A stretch of DNA of 64,000 nucleotides from positions 62,665,290-62,729,289 of the forward strand of contig NC_087063.1 in the NCBI RefSeq assembly GCF_963678635.1, in the 5' to 3' direction. The notes beneath the pieces were generated by a model. The model was not told the DNA's origin, did not search any database, and saw nothing but the letters and a program-made list of their open reading frames with translations. The DNA is from Symsagittifera roscoffensis. Its lineage: Eukaryota > Xenacoelomorpha > Acoela > Convolutidae. Positions 46,194 to 57,752 of this stretch are shown piece after piece. The position numbers and the translations under genes are program-made. Numbering within the stretch: the first letter of the stretch is position 1; every line of letters begins with the position of its first letter.

Positions 46194-48950
46194 TTAGTTT
46201 GAATTGAGGAAGCTGTTCAGATTCTGTGGAAGTGAGTATGAACAACACTTAGCTGTTTTACACACGCTGTCATTGTACATAGTCTTCAGTTCGACCCAGG
46301 TAACAACAGTACTAGTTCCCTCTTCGTCTTTGTGCAGATAATCTTTGTAGTTCCCGCGCTGCAAATTTTCATAAAGCATTTTCCCCAAGAGCTGCATTTG
46401 GTCAATCAAAAGATAAAAGCAGTCTCGAAACACAATTTCCTGTTGCTGGTTCAAAGTGAGCAAACAACAAAGCAAAATATCATCTAACATGTGAACGCAG
46501 AAGAAAAATAAGTCAAAGGGTCCAAAAATGTCCCCCTCATTTAGGTCGGTTTCCATTTTCAGCCACTTCAGAACGCCTTTTACAATTGCTGTCAGTGATT
46601 CGAGTAAGTTTGCATGATAACTTACGTCCTCGCAACTCAAACACAGTTTGATAACTCTCAGAATCGTTTTCCACACTACCATATTGACACTTTTGTTCAC
46701 ATTGTCAATTTGGCGTCTATCGAATAATGACTGAGCAATTAGTAATTTCAGACTAACCGCAAACGCCCTAATGTCAAGTGATTTTACATCTGAGGTCATG
46801 AACCGCAAAGCACTCAAAGATACTTCCTGAGCAGAATATTTCAAAAACTCGGGAATATTTTTCAGTTCCAATCTCGCCATGTTATATTCGACTTTAGGCA
46901 AAACTAAACAAGATATCCGGAAATATTCAACCAGGGCCAGGAACTTGTCGGAATCATTTTGGATCATCAGTTTCCGGTAATCGATGATTGTATCTTCAAT
47001 AGTGACGATATCGATCAGCTCTGCGAATCCGACTTTTGTGAAATTCAAAACCCATTTATCATTCAAGTCCAAGTTATGATTTTGCATCTGTTTGTTAAAA
47101 AATTTGTTCAGAATTGATGCATAAACTACTTTTTCATTTTTCAATAATGGTAAAATGCTAGTTAATAGTTTCACTGCATTGACCTTGTTGCCAGAAAATT
47201 TTGGGATTATTCCACGAACAAACATCATATCACTCGAAACTTCCATAGTATCGACTAGAAACCGAACAAATTGACAAGCACTATTTGCGTTACTGACATT
47301 AGTCGTAGCTATCACTTCAATAACGTACGGAATTTTGTTTTCGGACTCTTTTCTAGTTAGTTTTAGTAACGATGGTAACTTCTGGAATAGCAACTGAATC
47401 AACATGGTCTTTCCTCTGGTAGCAAACGCATCATGCACAGCTTTTTCAATGATTTTATCAGGAATGACAAAGGAACATTTCGACAGATAATTCATTGTTT
47501 CGTTTTGCTCATGCAAGTCTTTCGGACTGATTCGGTTGAAAAGTTCTGTCAATTTACTTAGAGTCAATCCCATTTCCTCTGCTATACATATACTCCATTC
47601 GTTAAACGTACCTAAATTTTTCAATTCTTCGTATAAATTGATTCGTAATATTTCGATATCATCAATAGTTAACTTAATCATGTTCTCGAAGAAAACATTT
47701 CTCAGCAGACAAATAGAATCGCTGGACATTTTGGTTCCAACACAGTTCAATTTTTCGCAAGGACCGGGAGCCAAAGTAAGATACAGCAACTTATTCATTA
47801 CCTCAGGACAACAAATTAACGGCAAATAAGTTTCGACAATCCCCAGAATTGTTTCGAATTCATTTTTATCGTTTTGAGATGATTCAAGCTTCGAGAAGTA
47901 ATCCATGACATAACAAAATTGTGTCAAATTATCATTGAGAAAGTATTTGACCGAATTGACAGCTATGTCAATTTCCCGGCAACCATCAACATTTTTAAAA
48001 TGATCGATTACATTTTCCCTGCTGTTAAACATCTCGCATTGGTCAAAGCCAATCAAAAAACAACATTTGTCGATTTCCATTTTTATAAGGTCAACTGATT
48101 CTACTTGGACGCCAAAATTATTTTTCAGCTCGTTAACGATAGTTTTGGTGAGTTTAACTAACTTTTTCAGTTTTTGGCCAGTTTCTTTATTGAAACTTTC
48201 TGGATTCCTAGTATAACTATATGGTTTGAATTCTTTTTTATATTGATCAATTTCAGCTTGCATCAACTTCAGATCTCCTGCTAGCAGTTTAAGCAGCTCT
48301 TCCTCAAATTTTTCAACCACATCAGTGGCGTGTAGATAATTTTTAACAAAATCCAGGGAGATACGGTAATCTTCTAGATTATCGGCTTTGCTTTTCCACA
48401 AGTTTATAGAAAACTTGGCAAGGTTTCTAATCGTATCTTCAGAATTTTCGTCATAATTCGACCAAATTTGCTCAACTATTACAAGAATTTCATATTCCGA
48501 ATGACACACAATCTTTCCGAGCTCCGCAAAAAACTGAAGTTTGAAGCATATTTTCAGAAACTCTTCGACTCTCAAGCTGGGCAAAAACTCGCACAGATAA
48601 GTCATTTCATTCTGGCTTTCATGTTTTGTGAAATCAAACTTGTGATTTTTGGTTCCTTGCTCTGAACAGGTTTGATCCCCTTTTGTCAATTCGTACAAAA
48701 CAGCGCAAAGGATGGAACGCCAGAGTTTGAGTTTCTCCGGATCGCACCTTTGCTGCACTCTCAAAACAGTATCTACGGCTTCTACGTATTGCTCAACGAA
48801 ATTTTTATCATTTGACTGGCTGTTGATAATATCAATGCCTTCTTTTTTCTGAGTTTCATTATCTTCAAATGTTAGAGAATCATTTCTGACAGCGAAATGT
48901 CCCAACAGCATTGCAACTGGGTGACCGAATTGGATAGCATTTGACTTCAT
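46194..48950 (-). CDS. Unrecognised 918-aa all-helical protein, single exon
   Basis: Uninterrupted frame from ATG 48950 to TAA 46194. The ATG is preceded in frame by TGA four codons upstream, so the N-terminus is complete; an acceptor-like CTTCAG lies about 17 bases before it. The protein is Leu/Lys/Glu-rich with scattered hydrophobic helices and no transmembrane run, signal peptide, zinc finger or enzyme motif I can identify; it reads like an ARM/HEAT-type helical-repeat protein. The C-terminal 120 residues hold the most conserved-looking part (FDLFFFCVHMLDDILLCC, KMLYENLQRGNYKDYL). A distant resemblance to the C-terminus of ribosome-biogenesis proteins such as URB2 is possible but unproven. 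ATTAAA (minus) at about 46183-46178 may be the polyadenylation signal. Real gene: high confidence; function: unknown. Confidence 0.85.
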   Translation of the reverse strand: MKSNAIQFGHPVAMLLGHFAVRNDSLTFEDNETQKKEGIDIINSQSNDKNFVEQYVEAVDTVLRVQQRCDPEKLKLWRSILCAVLYELTKGDQTCSEQGTKNHKFDFTKHESQNEMTYLCEFLPSLRVEEFLKICFKLQFFAELGKIVCHSEYEILVIVEQIWSNYDENSEDTIRNLAKFSINLWKSKADNLEDYRISLDFVKNYLHATDVVEKFEEELLKLLAGDLKLMQAEIDQYKKEFKPYSYTRNPESFNKETGQKLKKLVKLTKTIVNELKNNFGVQVESVDLIKMEIDKCCFLIGFDQCEMFNSRENVIDHFKNVDGCREIDIAVNSVKYFLNDNLTQFCYVMDYFSKLESSQNDKNEFETILGIVETYLPLICCPEVMNKLLYLTLAPGPCEKLNCVGTKMSSDSICLLRNVFFENMIKLTIDDIEILRINLYEELKNLGTFNEWSICIAEEMGLTLSKLTELFNRISPKDLHEQNETMNYLSKCSFVIPDKIIEKAVHDAFATRGKTMLIQLLFQKLPSLLKLTRKESENKIPYVIEVIATTNVSNANSACQFVRFLVDTMEVSSDMMFVRGIIPKFSGNKVNAVKLLTSILPLLKNEKVVYASILNKFFNKQMQNHNLDLNDKWVLNFTKVGFAELIDIVTIEDTIIDYRKLMIQNDSDKFLALVEYFRISCLVLPKVEYNMARLELKNIPEFLKYSAQEVSLSALRFMTSDVKSLDIRAFAVSLKLLIAQSLFDRRQIDNVNKSVNMVVWKTILRVIKLCLSCEDVSYHANLLESLTAIVKGVLKWLKMETDLNEGDIFGPFDLFFFCVHMLDDILLCCLLTLNQQQEIVFRDCFYLLIDQMQLLGKMLYENLQRGNYKDYLHKDEEGTSTVVTWVELKTMYNDSVCKTAKCCSYSLPQNLNSFLNSN

Positions 48951-49413
48951 TGCATATGATCATAAACCTGAAGCAGTAGCAATGTCAACATTTGATAGCA
49001 GAGGCGACGCAGAGAGTCTCCCATCAAGTGAATCGAAATCATGAACACATACTGACAAATGGGATTTTTGCGTCATTTTCACTGTTGATGCTGGGGAAAA
49101 ATGTAGCTCAACTTAGAAGATTAAATTTAAAAAAAGAACAAAAAAATTCTCACGTACACAATCCTAGTGTCATTTCGTTTACTCGATTTCAAAGATCCAG
49201 TTTCATTAAACAAATTGCACACGGAAAACCAACTTAGACTTAGCAGATAGATAGGTTCCTAACTAAATAAAAAAAGAGGCAACCACAGCTTCAGCACAAC
49301 AAACCATGAAAACCGTAGATGGAAACCACAAAAAAAAACAGTTTATTCAACTGAACATCGTTACCACATCTCAATTTTCATACCCATAATTCTTAAGAAG
49401 TTTTAGCATGTGA
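48951..49413. other. 5' flank of the 918-aa gene
   Basis: No coding feature. Likely contains its promoter and 5' UTR; no TATA motif stands out. Confidence 0.4.
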
Positions 49414-49594
49414 GGTGACAATTCGTAACAGGTGACAACTCGTAACAAATGACAATTCTTAGCAGTATATTTAGCGTCAAACACTGATTTACGCGCACTA
49501 ATCCGCACGTGCCGAACATAAGCGGAGCGGAGCAAGCATTCGCTACTTGTCAATGCCTTGTTACGAATTGCCGCCTGTTACGAACTGTCGCCCT
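49414..49594. repeat. Imperfect inverted repeat
   Basis: GGTGACAATTCGTAACAGG and a second GTGACAACTCGTAACAA (49414-49449) pair with TTGTTACGAATTGCCGCC and TGTTACGAACTGTCGCC (49558-49594). Arms of about 36 bp surround a 108-base loop. Each arm is itself two tandem ~18-bp units, so a long cruciform or hairpin is possible. Confidence 0.75.
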
Positions 49595-49599
49595 GCCGT

Positions 49600-51779
49600 T
49601 TTATCAGTATTTAAAAGGCTTTTGCATGGTCAGAAGAAAAAAGTTACATACCCAACCGGAAGTGCGAATAGCGTTAATGAACAAGTTGGAAAAATTCGAA
49701 TTTATTATTTTATTTCCACTATTAACAAGCTAATTCTATTTCCCACGAATCATATTAACTTGTCTTTTGCGATAAAAAAACATCCAGTTTATTTGATCAT
49801 CCTTCTTCATTTGATCATTCCATATGTTTCCAAGAACTATCTTAAGTTTCCTAAATTTGAAGCTATCTTTTTTCTCTGCGAACACGGCGGTGGGTAAATA
49901 AAACTTATAAAATGGCGCAGTCAACACAGGATCAAGGAACCCACTCAATATTCCATCATTCTGGCACAAATACACCGCCGAACTGCCAGTGAAATGGTCC
50001 AAGTAGACGGCAGGACTCTAGATGGCGATTTTCGCCGAAGCAAAAAAAGATAGGGATTTTTTCACAAAACCGTCCTTCTTAACAACGTAGAAAACAGATA
50101 CCAGGAAAAAAACTAAGCACAAAAACCAAACACACCGAGTCAAAAAAAGATGGGGACTAGGCGGAAAAATCCACTACAATGATGCAGACACAAAAGCAAA
50201 AATTTACATTTCTGAAAGGTCAAGAAGCACAAAGACAGTTTAGGCAACGACGACCCAACCTCTACTTGGGTTATATGCCGGTTCTTTCAAAATTTTTTGA
50301 TCTTTTGAGTTGAAGTCATAGAAATAACCTATAGTATATAACCTCAACGAAATTCAGTAGCTTAAAAAATTAGCCGTTTCTTAAAACTAACCAATTAAAT
50401 GAGCCAATAGTACACAAAAACTGAACACATTGAACACGAAAAGCTGCTTCTTTGATTGCAAAAAATATACCTATGTACCGATCCTTTAAGACAAGTACGT
50501 AATGGTTATGTCACAAGAACACAAAACCTAATAGTTGCAATCGCAGAGGCGACGCTGAATTACGCACCACTTTCGCAACAGAAAGATCACAAATTGCTAG
50601 TTTACGATAAACTAATACAGTTTCATCAAGAGTAAAAGAAGTATACGCGATCACAAGAATCAATAAAAAAATCAGTCAGATCAGAAAATTGAGTCAGAAA
50701 AAAGCAATTGTTCAAATACATGAGCTCTCAGGATACTCAATGCAGAGATATAGAAAACGGCTGCAAATTACGAAGAAAAACACGAAGTATAAAAAATGTG
50801 GATAACTCCCTGATACAAACATGATTATTTTTCAACGCACGCAAAAGCGAGATCAAACAGAAACAAATACAGAGCGTTGCTGCGCCAGTAGCGCTGATAC
50901 TCCCAACAAAATTCATTTTAGAATACCGAAAAGTCTGAAAAAAAAACTATTCGAATACGAAATTTAACATACCATTCGAAGCCCAATACAACAAAACTGG
51001 CAGAGTTCAAACCCGTTTAGCACTTCAACAATTCAACAAAAACAATAAATAAGTGCGAAAACAAAAATAACAAAATTAGTGGACAAAAAACGAGAAAGTA
51101 ATAATATGAACTTTTTTCAAAGCAAAACTTTTTAATATCAAACTCTAATCTAAAACTTTTAAATCAAGGCAAAGATATGGTACAGATACACAGCATATAA
51201 ATTGATTTGTACAACTAATTTTATGAAAACATGTATCAGCCAAAAATATTCAAACACTGTTATTTCAATACATCTACTTTTACAATTATCAAATGTTTCA
51301 TCACGTCTCTTGAAGCTTTAGTAAGATTTCAGAAAAAAAAGAAGCAAATGGAACAGAGGTATTTAGTAGTTTAGTTCAAAAACCTTAGCCGATAAAAAGG
51401 TAGCTGTTTTCAAATTCTTCCTATCATCCTATTTCAAAGATTCTAAGAATTCATATTCCTAAAGCAGAGCATGCATGAGCCAATTTCTGAAGCTTGACAA
51501 GAAAACAATATTAGCCTTAAGGCTTTTGAATATTTAAAAAAAAACTATCACCAAAGATTTTTTATACCTGCAATATAATGAAAAATAGATCATTAGGTAA
51601 AAAGTAAGACCTTTATGCCACTGAGAAATCTAAGATTAAAATCCACTTTCAAAACTAAAAATCATTCATGTGTCTTTTGCAATAATTGCACTATGGTGTA
51701 TTGAAGAGCTAAATAGCAAATGAATTTGAAATCAACGTAAAAAGAATTGAAATCATCTGCAAAAACAATTTACGTAGAG
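49600..51779. other. AT-rich gene-free stretch
   Basis: I see no splice-consistent coding segment, RNA gene or repeat family here apart from A/T runs. Confidence 0.5.
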
Positions 51780-52660
51780 TTTGAATTGCATCACCATTAT
51801 CTTGGCATTTAAGAACATAGCCAACAGATATTGAAAAAGAGTCATCAACGCAAAAGACAAAAAAAACTTTTTTTTTTAAAAATTCAAATACCAAATTTTA
51901 AAGAGAGAATAGATAGCCTTCAGCTCTTTGAAATTCAATAACGATTTACGATTGAAAATTTATTGAACAATTTACTATTGAAATTAGCTTTTTGTTTTCG
52001 CTTTTTGAAATTAGAAGTCGATCACGTACTTCGTGACCATTAAACTTTTGCTGTTCAATAGTGGAGTTTTCCTTCCTTTTAACAAAGGAAATAAACTGAA
52101 CTTAAAAAGAAATCAAAAGTCACACTGCAAAAAAGTAAATTTGAGCCTGAACAAAATTTAAGGATTTTTCCTGAAAAAAAACGAGCAAAAAATCACTCAG
52201 AACTAAATAAGAGTACTCACTGTGTTCATGACTCTGAAACATAGCCAACAGAGAAATGAGAGCGAATCAATGAAATCAAGTAAACAAAAAAACTGCTTTT
52301 GTTTTTTGAAAAACTCAAACTTCGAAGAAAAAACTATATAGCCTCAAAACTTGCTGAAATTCTAGAACAATTTATGTTTGCCAATTTGAATAAAATGTAT
52401 TAAAAAGTTATTTTTTTTATTTACCTGAAAAGTCTAAAAACTTAATTCCGCTATCGAAACTCGAAGTTTTTCAAGACCTTTACACTTTTTCTGTTCGATG
52501 ATGGAGTTTGCATTCCTTTTAACAAAGGAAATGAACTGAACTAAAAAAGAAATCGAAAATCAAACCGCAAAAAAAAATTTCAGCCCGAACTCTTTCAAGA
52601 CTTTTTCTGAAAAAAATCATAACGACATATATAAGAGTCTGAACTAGTCTGATCTAAGCA
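51780..52660. repeat. Dispersed repeat family R1, two head-to-tail copies
   Basis: Two successive copies: 51815-52235 and 52240-52660. Each has ACATAGCCAACAGA, GGAGTTTxCxTTCCTTTTAA, CAAAGGAAATxAACTGAAC, and an end like ATATAAGAGTCTGAAC or AATAAGAGTACTCACT. Same direction as the copies at 4.5, 9.8 and 55.6 kb. Confidence 0.6.
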
Positions 52661-53169
52661 ATATCGGCAACTAAGCCGACAGAAATTGACACAACGCCAC
52701 CAAAAACCAATATAACTGAATTATTTTGTTGAAGACATATTGAAAAGAAAGTATGAAATCAAAAAATGAAATTTTAGTAGAAGATGACGTAGCACATTTC
52801 CACGAAGTTAAATTCTAACTCTCGAGTTTAGCATGTCAGTGCACAAAAATTATGTCTATCACTAGTGTAATGACACGATGTGAGCTCGCTCTATACTCAA
52901 CACCACTGCAAAAATTTGTGACACGAAATTTTCTTTTCTAATACGAGAAGAAACGCATAGTTTTGCTTTAATTGATCACGGCTTCATGGACCAGTAATTT
53001 CAGTCACTATGAAAGTTCCTCGGCATTTCGATTGAACCTCGGCAATGCCATCGGAAAGTTCTTCAAACTCCATCTTTTCAAAAATTGCTATTTCTTTTGG
53101 GTCCCCATCTTTCATTGCCATAATCTACCTCACCATCTTATCAAAGCAGTAAGACCCCATGAGTTCGAG

Positions 53170-53907
53170 CTATCCTGATCTAGATCGCTTCCTCTTTTTA
53201 ATTTTGCCATCTTTTTCTACTCTTTCTGCATTTCTGTATCGGTTTTCATGGCTGTAGTTTTCTGGTCTCTCGTACTCCTTGTGATCACGTCTTTCTTTCT
53301 TAACTTTAACCTCACCTTTAATAAAACTCGGAGAAGCTTCTCTCTTTAATTGCTTTCGTTCGTCTTTATTTTTCTTCGTTTTCTTTTCTTTCTTCTCTTT
53401 TTTCGACTTCTTTTTCTTCGCGATAACTATCTCGGCATCTGAATCCGAGCTTCCATGCCCATTGCTAATTGCTTTTGGAGCAACTCCTTCCAATTGAAGT
53501 TTAACCCAGTCGCTTTTCTCACTATCTTTCAAATCTTTTTCCTTCAACTGAGTCGCCTTATAATCTGATACATGCTGCACTCTTATTTGTCGATTGCACA
53601 CTTTAGCCGTATTCAAATTGTCGACCGCTAAAATTGTACTTCTTTGGTCTTCGTAGGCCAAAAAGCAGAAGCCCTTTGACTTTCCCGTTGCTTTATCTCG
53701 AATCAAATTGATGTCCACAATTTCTCCATACTGACTGAACACGCAGATTATGTCACCTTCCGATAAATCGTAGGGTAATCCTCCTGCATAAACATAGGCA
53801 CTGTTTTTATGCAACGAATGCCACGATTGGTTTGAGTTTGCAACTCCTAAATGAAGCTCCCGTTCAGATAATTCTTGTTGGTTGCGTGCATTCGTCAAGG
53901 GGTTCAT
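53170..53907 (-). CDS. RBMX2: RBMX2/Ist3, RES-complex spliceosomal RNA-binding protein
   Basis: 245 aa in one exon. N-terminus MNPLTNARNQQELSERELHL matches the family start MNPLT…ELneRE. The RRM spans about residues 37-115: RNP2 AYVYAGGLPY, the hallmark LSEGDIICVFSQYGEIVDIN, RNP1 KGFCFLAYEDQRSTILAVDN, and the extension IRVQHVSDYK. The C-terminal half is a Lys/Glu/Arg-rich tail ending KKRKRSRSG, as in animal RBMX2. The protein is a U2 snRNP-associated subunit of the RES complex (with BUD13 and SNIP1) acting in pre-mRNA splicing and retention in the nucleus. Directly upstream on the same strand is UBE2S, 273 bases away. A strong pyrimidine-AG acceptor (TTTTTTTTTCAG) lies 4 bases before the ATG. 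A possible ATTAAA signal (minus) is at 52972-52967. Confidence 0.93.
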   Translation of the reverse strand: MNPLTNARNQQELSERELHLGVANSNQSWHSLHKNSAYVYAGGLPYDLSEGDIICVFSQYGEIVDINLIRDKATGKSKGFCFLAYEDQRSTILAVDNLNTAKVCNRQIRVQHVSDYKATQLKEKDLKDSEKSDWVKLQLEGVAPKAISNGHGSSDSDAEIVIAKKKKSKKEKKEKKTKKNKDERKQLKREASPSFIKGEVKVKKERRDHKEYERPENYSHENRYRNAERVEKDGKIKKRKRSRSG

Positions 53908-54130
53908 TTATCTGAAAAAAAAAGTTTTTTAGTAATCTAAAAAAAAATTGTTTCAGTTTTTGTCTTTTTCAACAAAATGTGTTGGTAAATTGAAAAGTTA
54001 AATAGTGTAAAATTGCTCGATTTAATTGATAAAATACAAAACAAAACATTGCAAAACAAAGCTTCAACAAACCCTACACGAATGAAAACCGAAGGAGAAA
54101 AGTCTCTTTCTATCGCCACTTAGTACGTAG

Positions 54131-54136
54131 TTTATT
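54131..54136 (-). terminator. Putative polyadenylation signal of UBE2S
   Basis: AATAAA on the minus strand, 45 bases after the UBE2S stop codon and about 220 bases before the RBMX2 start. Its position fits a short 3' UTR. Confidence 0.5.
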
Positions 54137-54180
54137 CGTGACGTATAGCCTACTAGTTAAATAATCAACAAGATTCGAGG

Positions 54181-57164
54181 CTAGAGTCTTTTCAGGAGAC
54201 GCTTCTTTTCCTTCATCGCCTTTAACCTTGCCTTCTCTGAAGGGTTTGTCAAAGCGGTCGATTTCTGTTGTTTCGCAGCACTGGGTCCAGCAGTACCGTC
54301 GGCTAAGTTAGCATTCGATTGATCACTTAAAACACCCTCCGATCTTCCATTGTTTTCCTTGTCTTTTGTGTTACTCTTTAAATTTGGAAACAATAGCTGC
54401 TTCATTTTGGATTCTGGGAAAGCGTGTACTTCTGTCATCATTTTGGCTCGTGCGAAATATTGCTCGTAATTTTCCAGCAGTAATTTTCCAGCATCTGTAT
54501 TTAGGGCAGATTCTGGATTGGGGTTGATTAGCAGACATCGGATTGTCTAAATATCAGACAAGCTCAAAATAGACAAAATTCCACAATCCAATATAAGGAC
54601 AACAGACATAAAAACCTTTTAATTCTGAGAGCTTTAAACAAAAAACTACTTTATAATAAACATTGCCAAAAGAAAGTGGGATAAGCGTCAATGAAATCAA
54701 GAAAACCGAAAAAATCCCTGATTGATTTTTTTGGAACATTTTTCAGTTTTTTAACTTCAAGAACCTTTTATAGCCCAACATATACATTATAATGAAGAGG
54801 GATTAAATTGATCGTTTAAAAATAGAGTAAGCCGCCAAGAATTGAGACCAAGAAATGAAAGAACTATATTCTTTCTTACATGGACAAAAAAGAAGGCGCG
54901 GACTCGAATCCCAGTCCTTTGTACCTTCAATCTTTATTAAAGCACTTAAAGTCAGACTCACAACTTTAATTGATAAATCATAAAATCAACTTTCATTGAT
55001 TTTAAATCACTTTGATAAATCAACTATAATTGATAAACCAACTGCTCGCTTCGCACAACTTGCGATACATAAATGCACGACTATGATTAAAAGCAAACAA
55101 AGTAAAAAAAATAAAAAAAACCTTCAAAAATCGTTTCTGTCATAACACTTAGAACATTGCAAACAAATTTAGGAACGCAACTACCTGCACCATTGTAAAT
55201 TTTAAACGGAGCATTCAGAATGTTAGAAAGGAGCCGAACCCTTAAAAAAGCCCTGTCCGCGAGAACTAAACCGACAGACGATCGTAAAAAAACAGCCAAA
55301 AATCTTCAGCTTGCAAAAAAAATAGGTCCAGAGTGGAATCGAGCTCCAGGGATTTGTCGTCTCGAGCATGTGTGTTAAAATGCGTTTAATGCGCAGAATG
55401 CTCCTTGAATTTGAGTTTTAATCAAAAAAGTACAACACGTGCAACGTTTTCACGTACGAACTCTGCAAAAAAAATTTGATTACGGGGAAAACAAGTCTAG
55501 CACGCGCTTGCAACACCTTGCTGATAGCAAGGGTAAAGAAAATGAGATCAAGATTAGTTCACGATAACCGCACACTCGCTCTCGCAAAAACACGATAAAA
55601 TTTGACCTCTTGAAATTGGATTCGTTCGATCTTTCACATAAACGCAAAAAACATAGCCAACAGACAGTTGGAAAAGAGTCAATGAACGCAAGAAAACAGA
55701 ACAAAAACAACCTGACTCTTTCTGAAAAATCTTCAAATTTACCATTTCGAAGTTACCACTTTACGGCTCTTTGAATTTCTAGATCAATTCATGATCGACA
55801 CTTTTTTGATAAATTAACTCTTGAGAAAGTTGGATCAAAGGGTAAACTTTCACTCAGCTGGGAAATCTGAAAATTTAATTCTACTCACAAAACCAGACGT
55901 CGTCCACCTTTTTCGTGTTTTCACACTTTCTTAAGTGGAAAGCGCAACTTGCCTAACTTTTAGCCGATGCAAACGAATTGAATCCAAATAGTGCATATAT
56001 ACCTAGCAGCATTCATAAATGCATTATTATGTATGGATGCACATCTGTAAAACATAAGAGCATCTCAAGATTTTTCCCCAGAAAAAAATTATCACGACCT
56101 ATGTTCATCGACTCTTAATAAGTGATAAATAGGACAACATTAAATCCGAACAGGGGCGGATCTAGGATTTTCTCGAGGGGGAGGGGCAAAAAGACGTTTT
56201 TGGGCACTTTTTGAAAAATTTTGACAAAAAAATCGCGTTTTTTTATGGCGCGCGCTCCCTCTGGAATTTTGACAAAAAAATCGCGTTTTTTTGGCGCGCG
56301 CTCCCCCCGCCTTTGGAAAAACTTTAGGGTCGGTCGGCCAAAAATGAATTTCTGAAAAAGTATCAAAGGTCCGCCCCCGCCCCCCCCCCCCCCCCCCAAA
56401 TCCGCCCCTGAAGCCGAACAAAAAATATGGCAGCACTAAAACACTCTTCGATACAACTCAAGTGCAACACTGCTTTAAATTGAAATGATCAATCAAAACT
56501 CTTCCATCCCCCCGGAAAAAAAGAGAGAGAAAAACCCCAGGCTTAAAGAAAATCGCTTATCCCTGGCTCATTTAAGTATTCTCTCAAATTTCGAAATCAT
56601 TGAATAAATCTGCTCAATTAAACATTAATCTCTGTACAAATCTCCTTTTATATCTATTTGCTAGGGTAAAATTTGAATAATCGATTCTATGATATATTAA
56701 ACTATCTGTTCAGTAAAACATTACTTACGAGCATAATATGTTTGATTCCCAAGTTTGGTGTCCAGTCTTTCTTAAGTGTGTTCACGCATATTTCTCCGGT
56801 ATCTTCGTTCACATTCGGATGGAAAACTTTGGTTATGAAGAGGCCTTTAGGAGGTGACATAGGATAATCTTTCGATATCGAAAGCGATATTTTGAAAACT
56901 CCGCCCTCAAAAGGTGTGCCTTCTAAATGAGATAGTCGGGGTTATGATGAAAAAAAAAGATAATACCCAATGGTATCTGATTAGATATATTGACAAAGAA
57001 ATAAGATATTTACCTGGGCCGTCTACAAATATAGTAATCAGTGTCAAATTCGAGTCGTCAAACTGAACTTTGATTCCATCTATACTATCTTTTGAGAGAT
57101 TGGACAACTCTTTTGCAACAGTTTTGATCACCGTCGGTGGCAAATTTTCCTGTTGAGTACCCAT
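54181..57164 (-). CDS. UBE2S: UBE2S, APC/C-specific K11 ubiquitin-conjugating E2
   Basis: Three coding exons: 57164-57014 (151 nt, phase 1), 56922-56729 (194 nt, phase 0), 54546-54181 (366 nt). The total is 237 codons including TAG, 236 aa. Exon 1 starts [20 protein letters not shown]; exon 2 has [23 protein letters not shown] and the catalytic cysteine in [12 protein letters not shown]; exon 3 has [13 protein letters not shown] and [17 protein letters not shown]. The C-terminal tail is low-complexity and ends KKRLLKRL, the Leu-Arg tail that docks UBE2S on the anaphase-promoting complex. The enzyme elongates Lys11-linked chains on cell-cycle substrates. The 2.2-kb second intron contains a complete MITE and an R1 repeat. 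A CAG acceptor-like site lies 3 bases before the ATG. Confidence 0.95.
54890..55400. other. Intron segment with weak tRNA-like fragments
   Basis: Inside UBE2S intron 2. B-box-like GATTCGAGTCC (minus, near 54915) and a similar GAATCGAGCTCC near 55337 occur, but no complete cloverleaf is visible. Possibly SINE debris. Confidence 0.25.
55640..56110. repeat. Dispersed repeat family R1 copy in UBE2S intron 2
   Basis: ACATAGCCAACAGACAGTTG, GAGTCAATGAACGCAAG and downstream blocks match the other copies. The end (CACGACCTATG) is diverged. Confidence 0.55.
56151..56410. mobile_element. hAT-type MITE in UBE2S intron 2
   Basis: 260 bp, starting CAGGGGCGGATCTAG and ending AAATCCGCCCCTG, with target duplication AATCCGAA/AAGCCGAA (7 of 8). 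It includes an internal duplicated block TTGACAAAAAAATCGCG…GCGCGCGCTCCC and a long C run at about 56380-56397. Confidence 0.88.
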
Positions 57165-57740
57165 TTTCTGAAAATCAAAAAACAGAATCAAGGACTTCAG
57201 TTGCAATAGGATAGCCATTAAGATGATGTAATTGTAGGTCACTTGCATCCCGTTATAAACTGTTCTTAACATCACAGGGATTACAAGGATTGTGAAAACA
57301 GCGCTTCCGCCAGCCGGTCAGTTACGGCATTTCCGCTTTCCGAGAGAAAATGTCAGTTCAAATATGTCTCAGAACGACTATGTAATATTGTGTCCGAAAA
57401 CGAAATTATCTAAGTCTGTTCGATGTTACGGAATCTTGAATAAGGACTCATAGACAACAGAAGATTTGGAAAAAGTTAGTAGATTTGGAAGAAATCAGTT
57501 GTTTTAAAGAAACCTCTGGGAAACTAGACTCTAAACTACCACAATTCTTCATATATAATTAAAATGTCAGCTTACTTAAAAATCATTAAGGACAGCATCA
57601 TTATCGACAACTCTATCAGCGCTATTGTAGAGGAAGGCCTGTAGAGGTAAGAGAAAAACTTGAGAAAAATGAGAAAAACGTAGGACAGCAGCTACTTCCT
57701 AGTGTTATAGGTAAAAACCATATAACCGATGAAGGACTCT
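57165..57740. other. UBE2S 5' flank and spacer
   Basis: Probably holds the UBE2S promoter and 5' UTR (GC-richer patch near 57300-57350). From 57600 a phrase coding DNSISAI is repeated at 58047-58070, linking it to the retrotransposon fragment. Confidence 0.4.
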
Positions 57741-57752
57741 GGGCAGGCCGAA

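Noticed and set aside
54890-55400. tRNA genes in UBE2S intron 2
   Set aside because: Only B-box-like fragments; no A-box at proper spacing and no cloverleaf.
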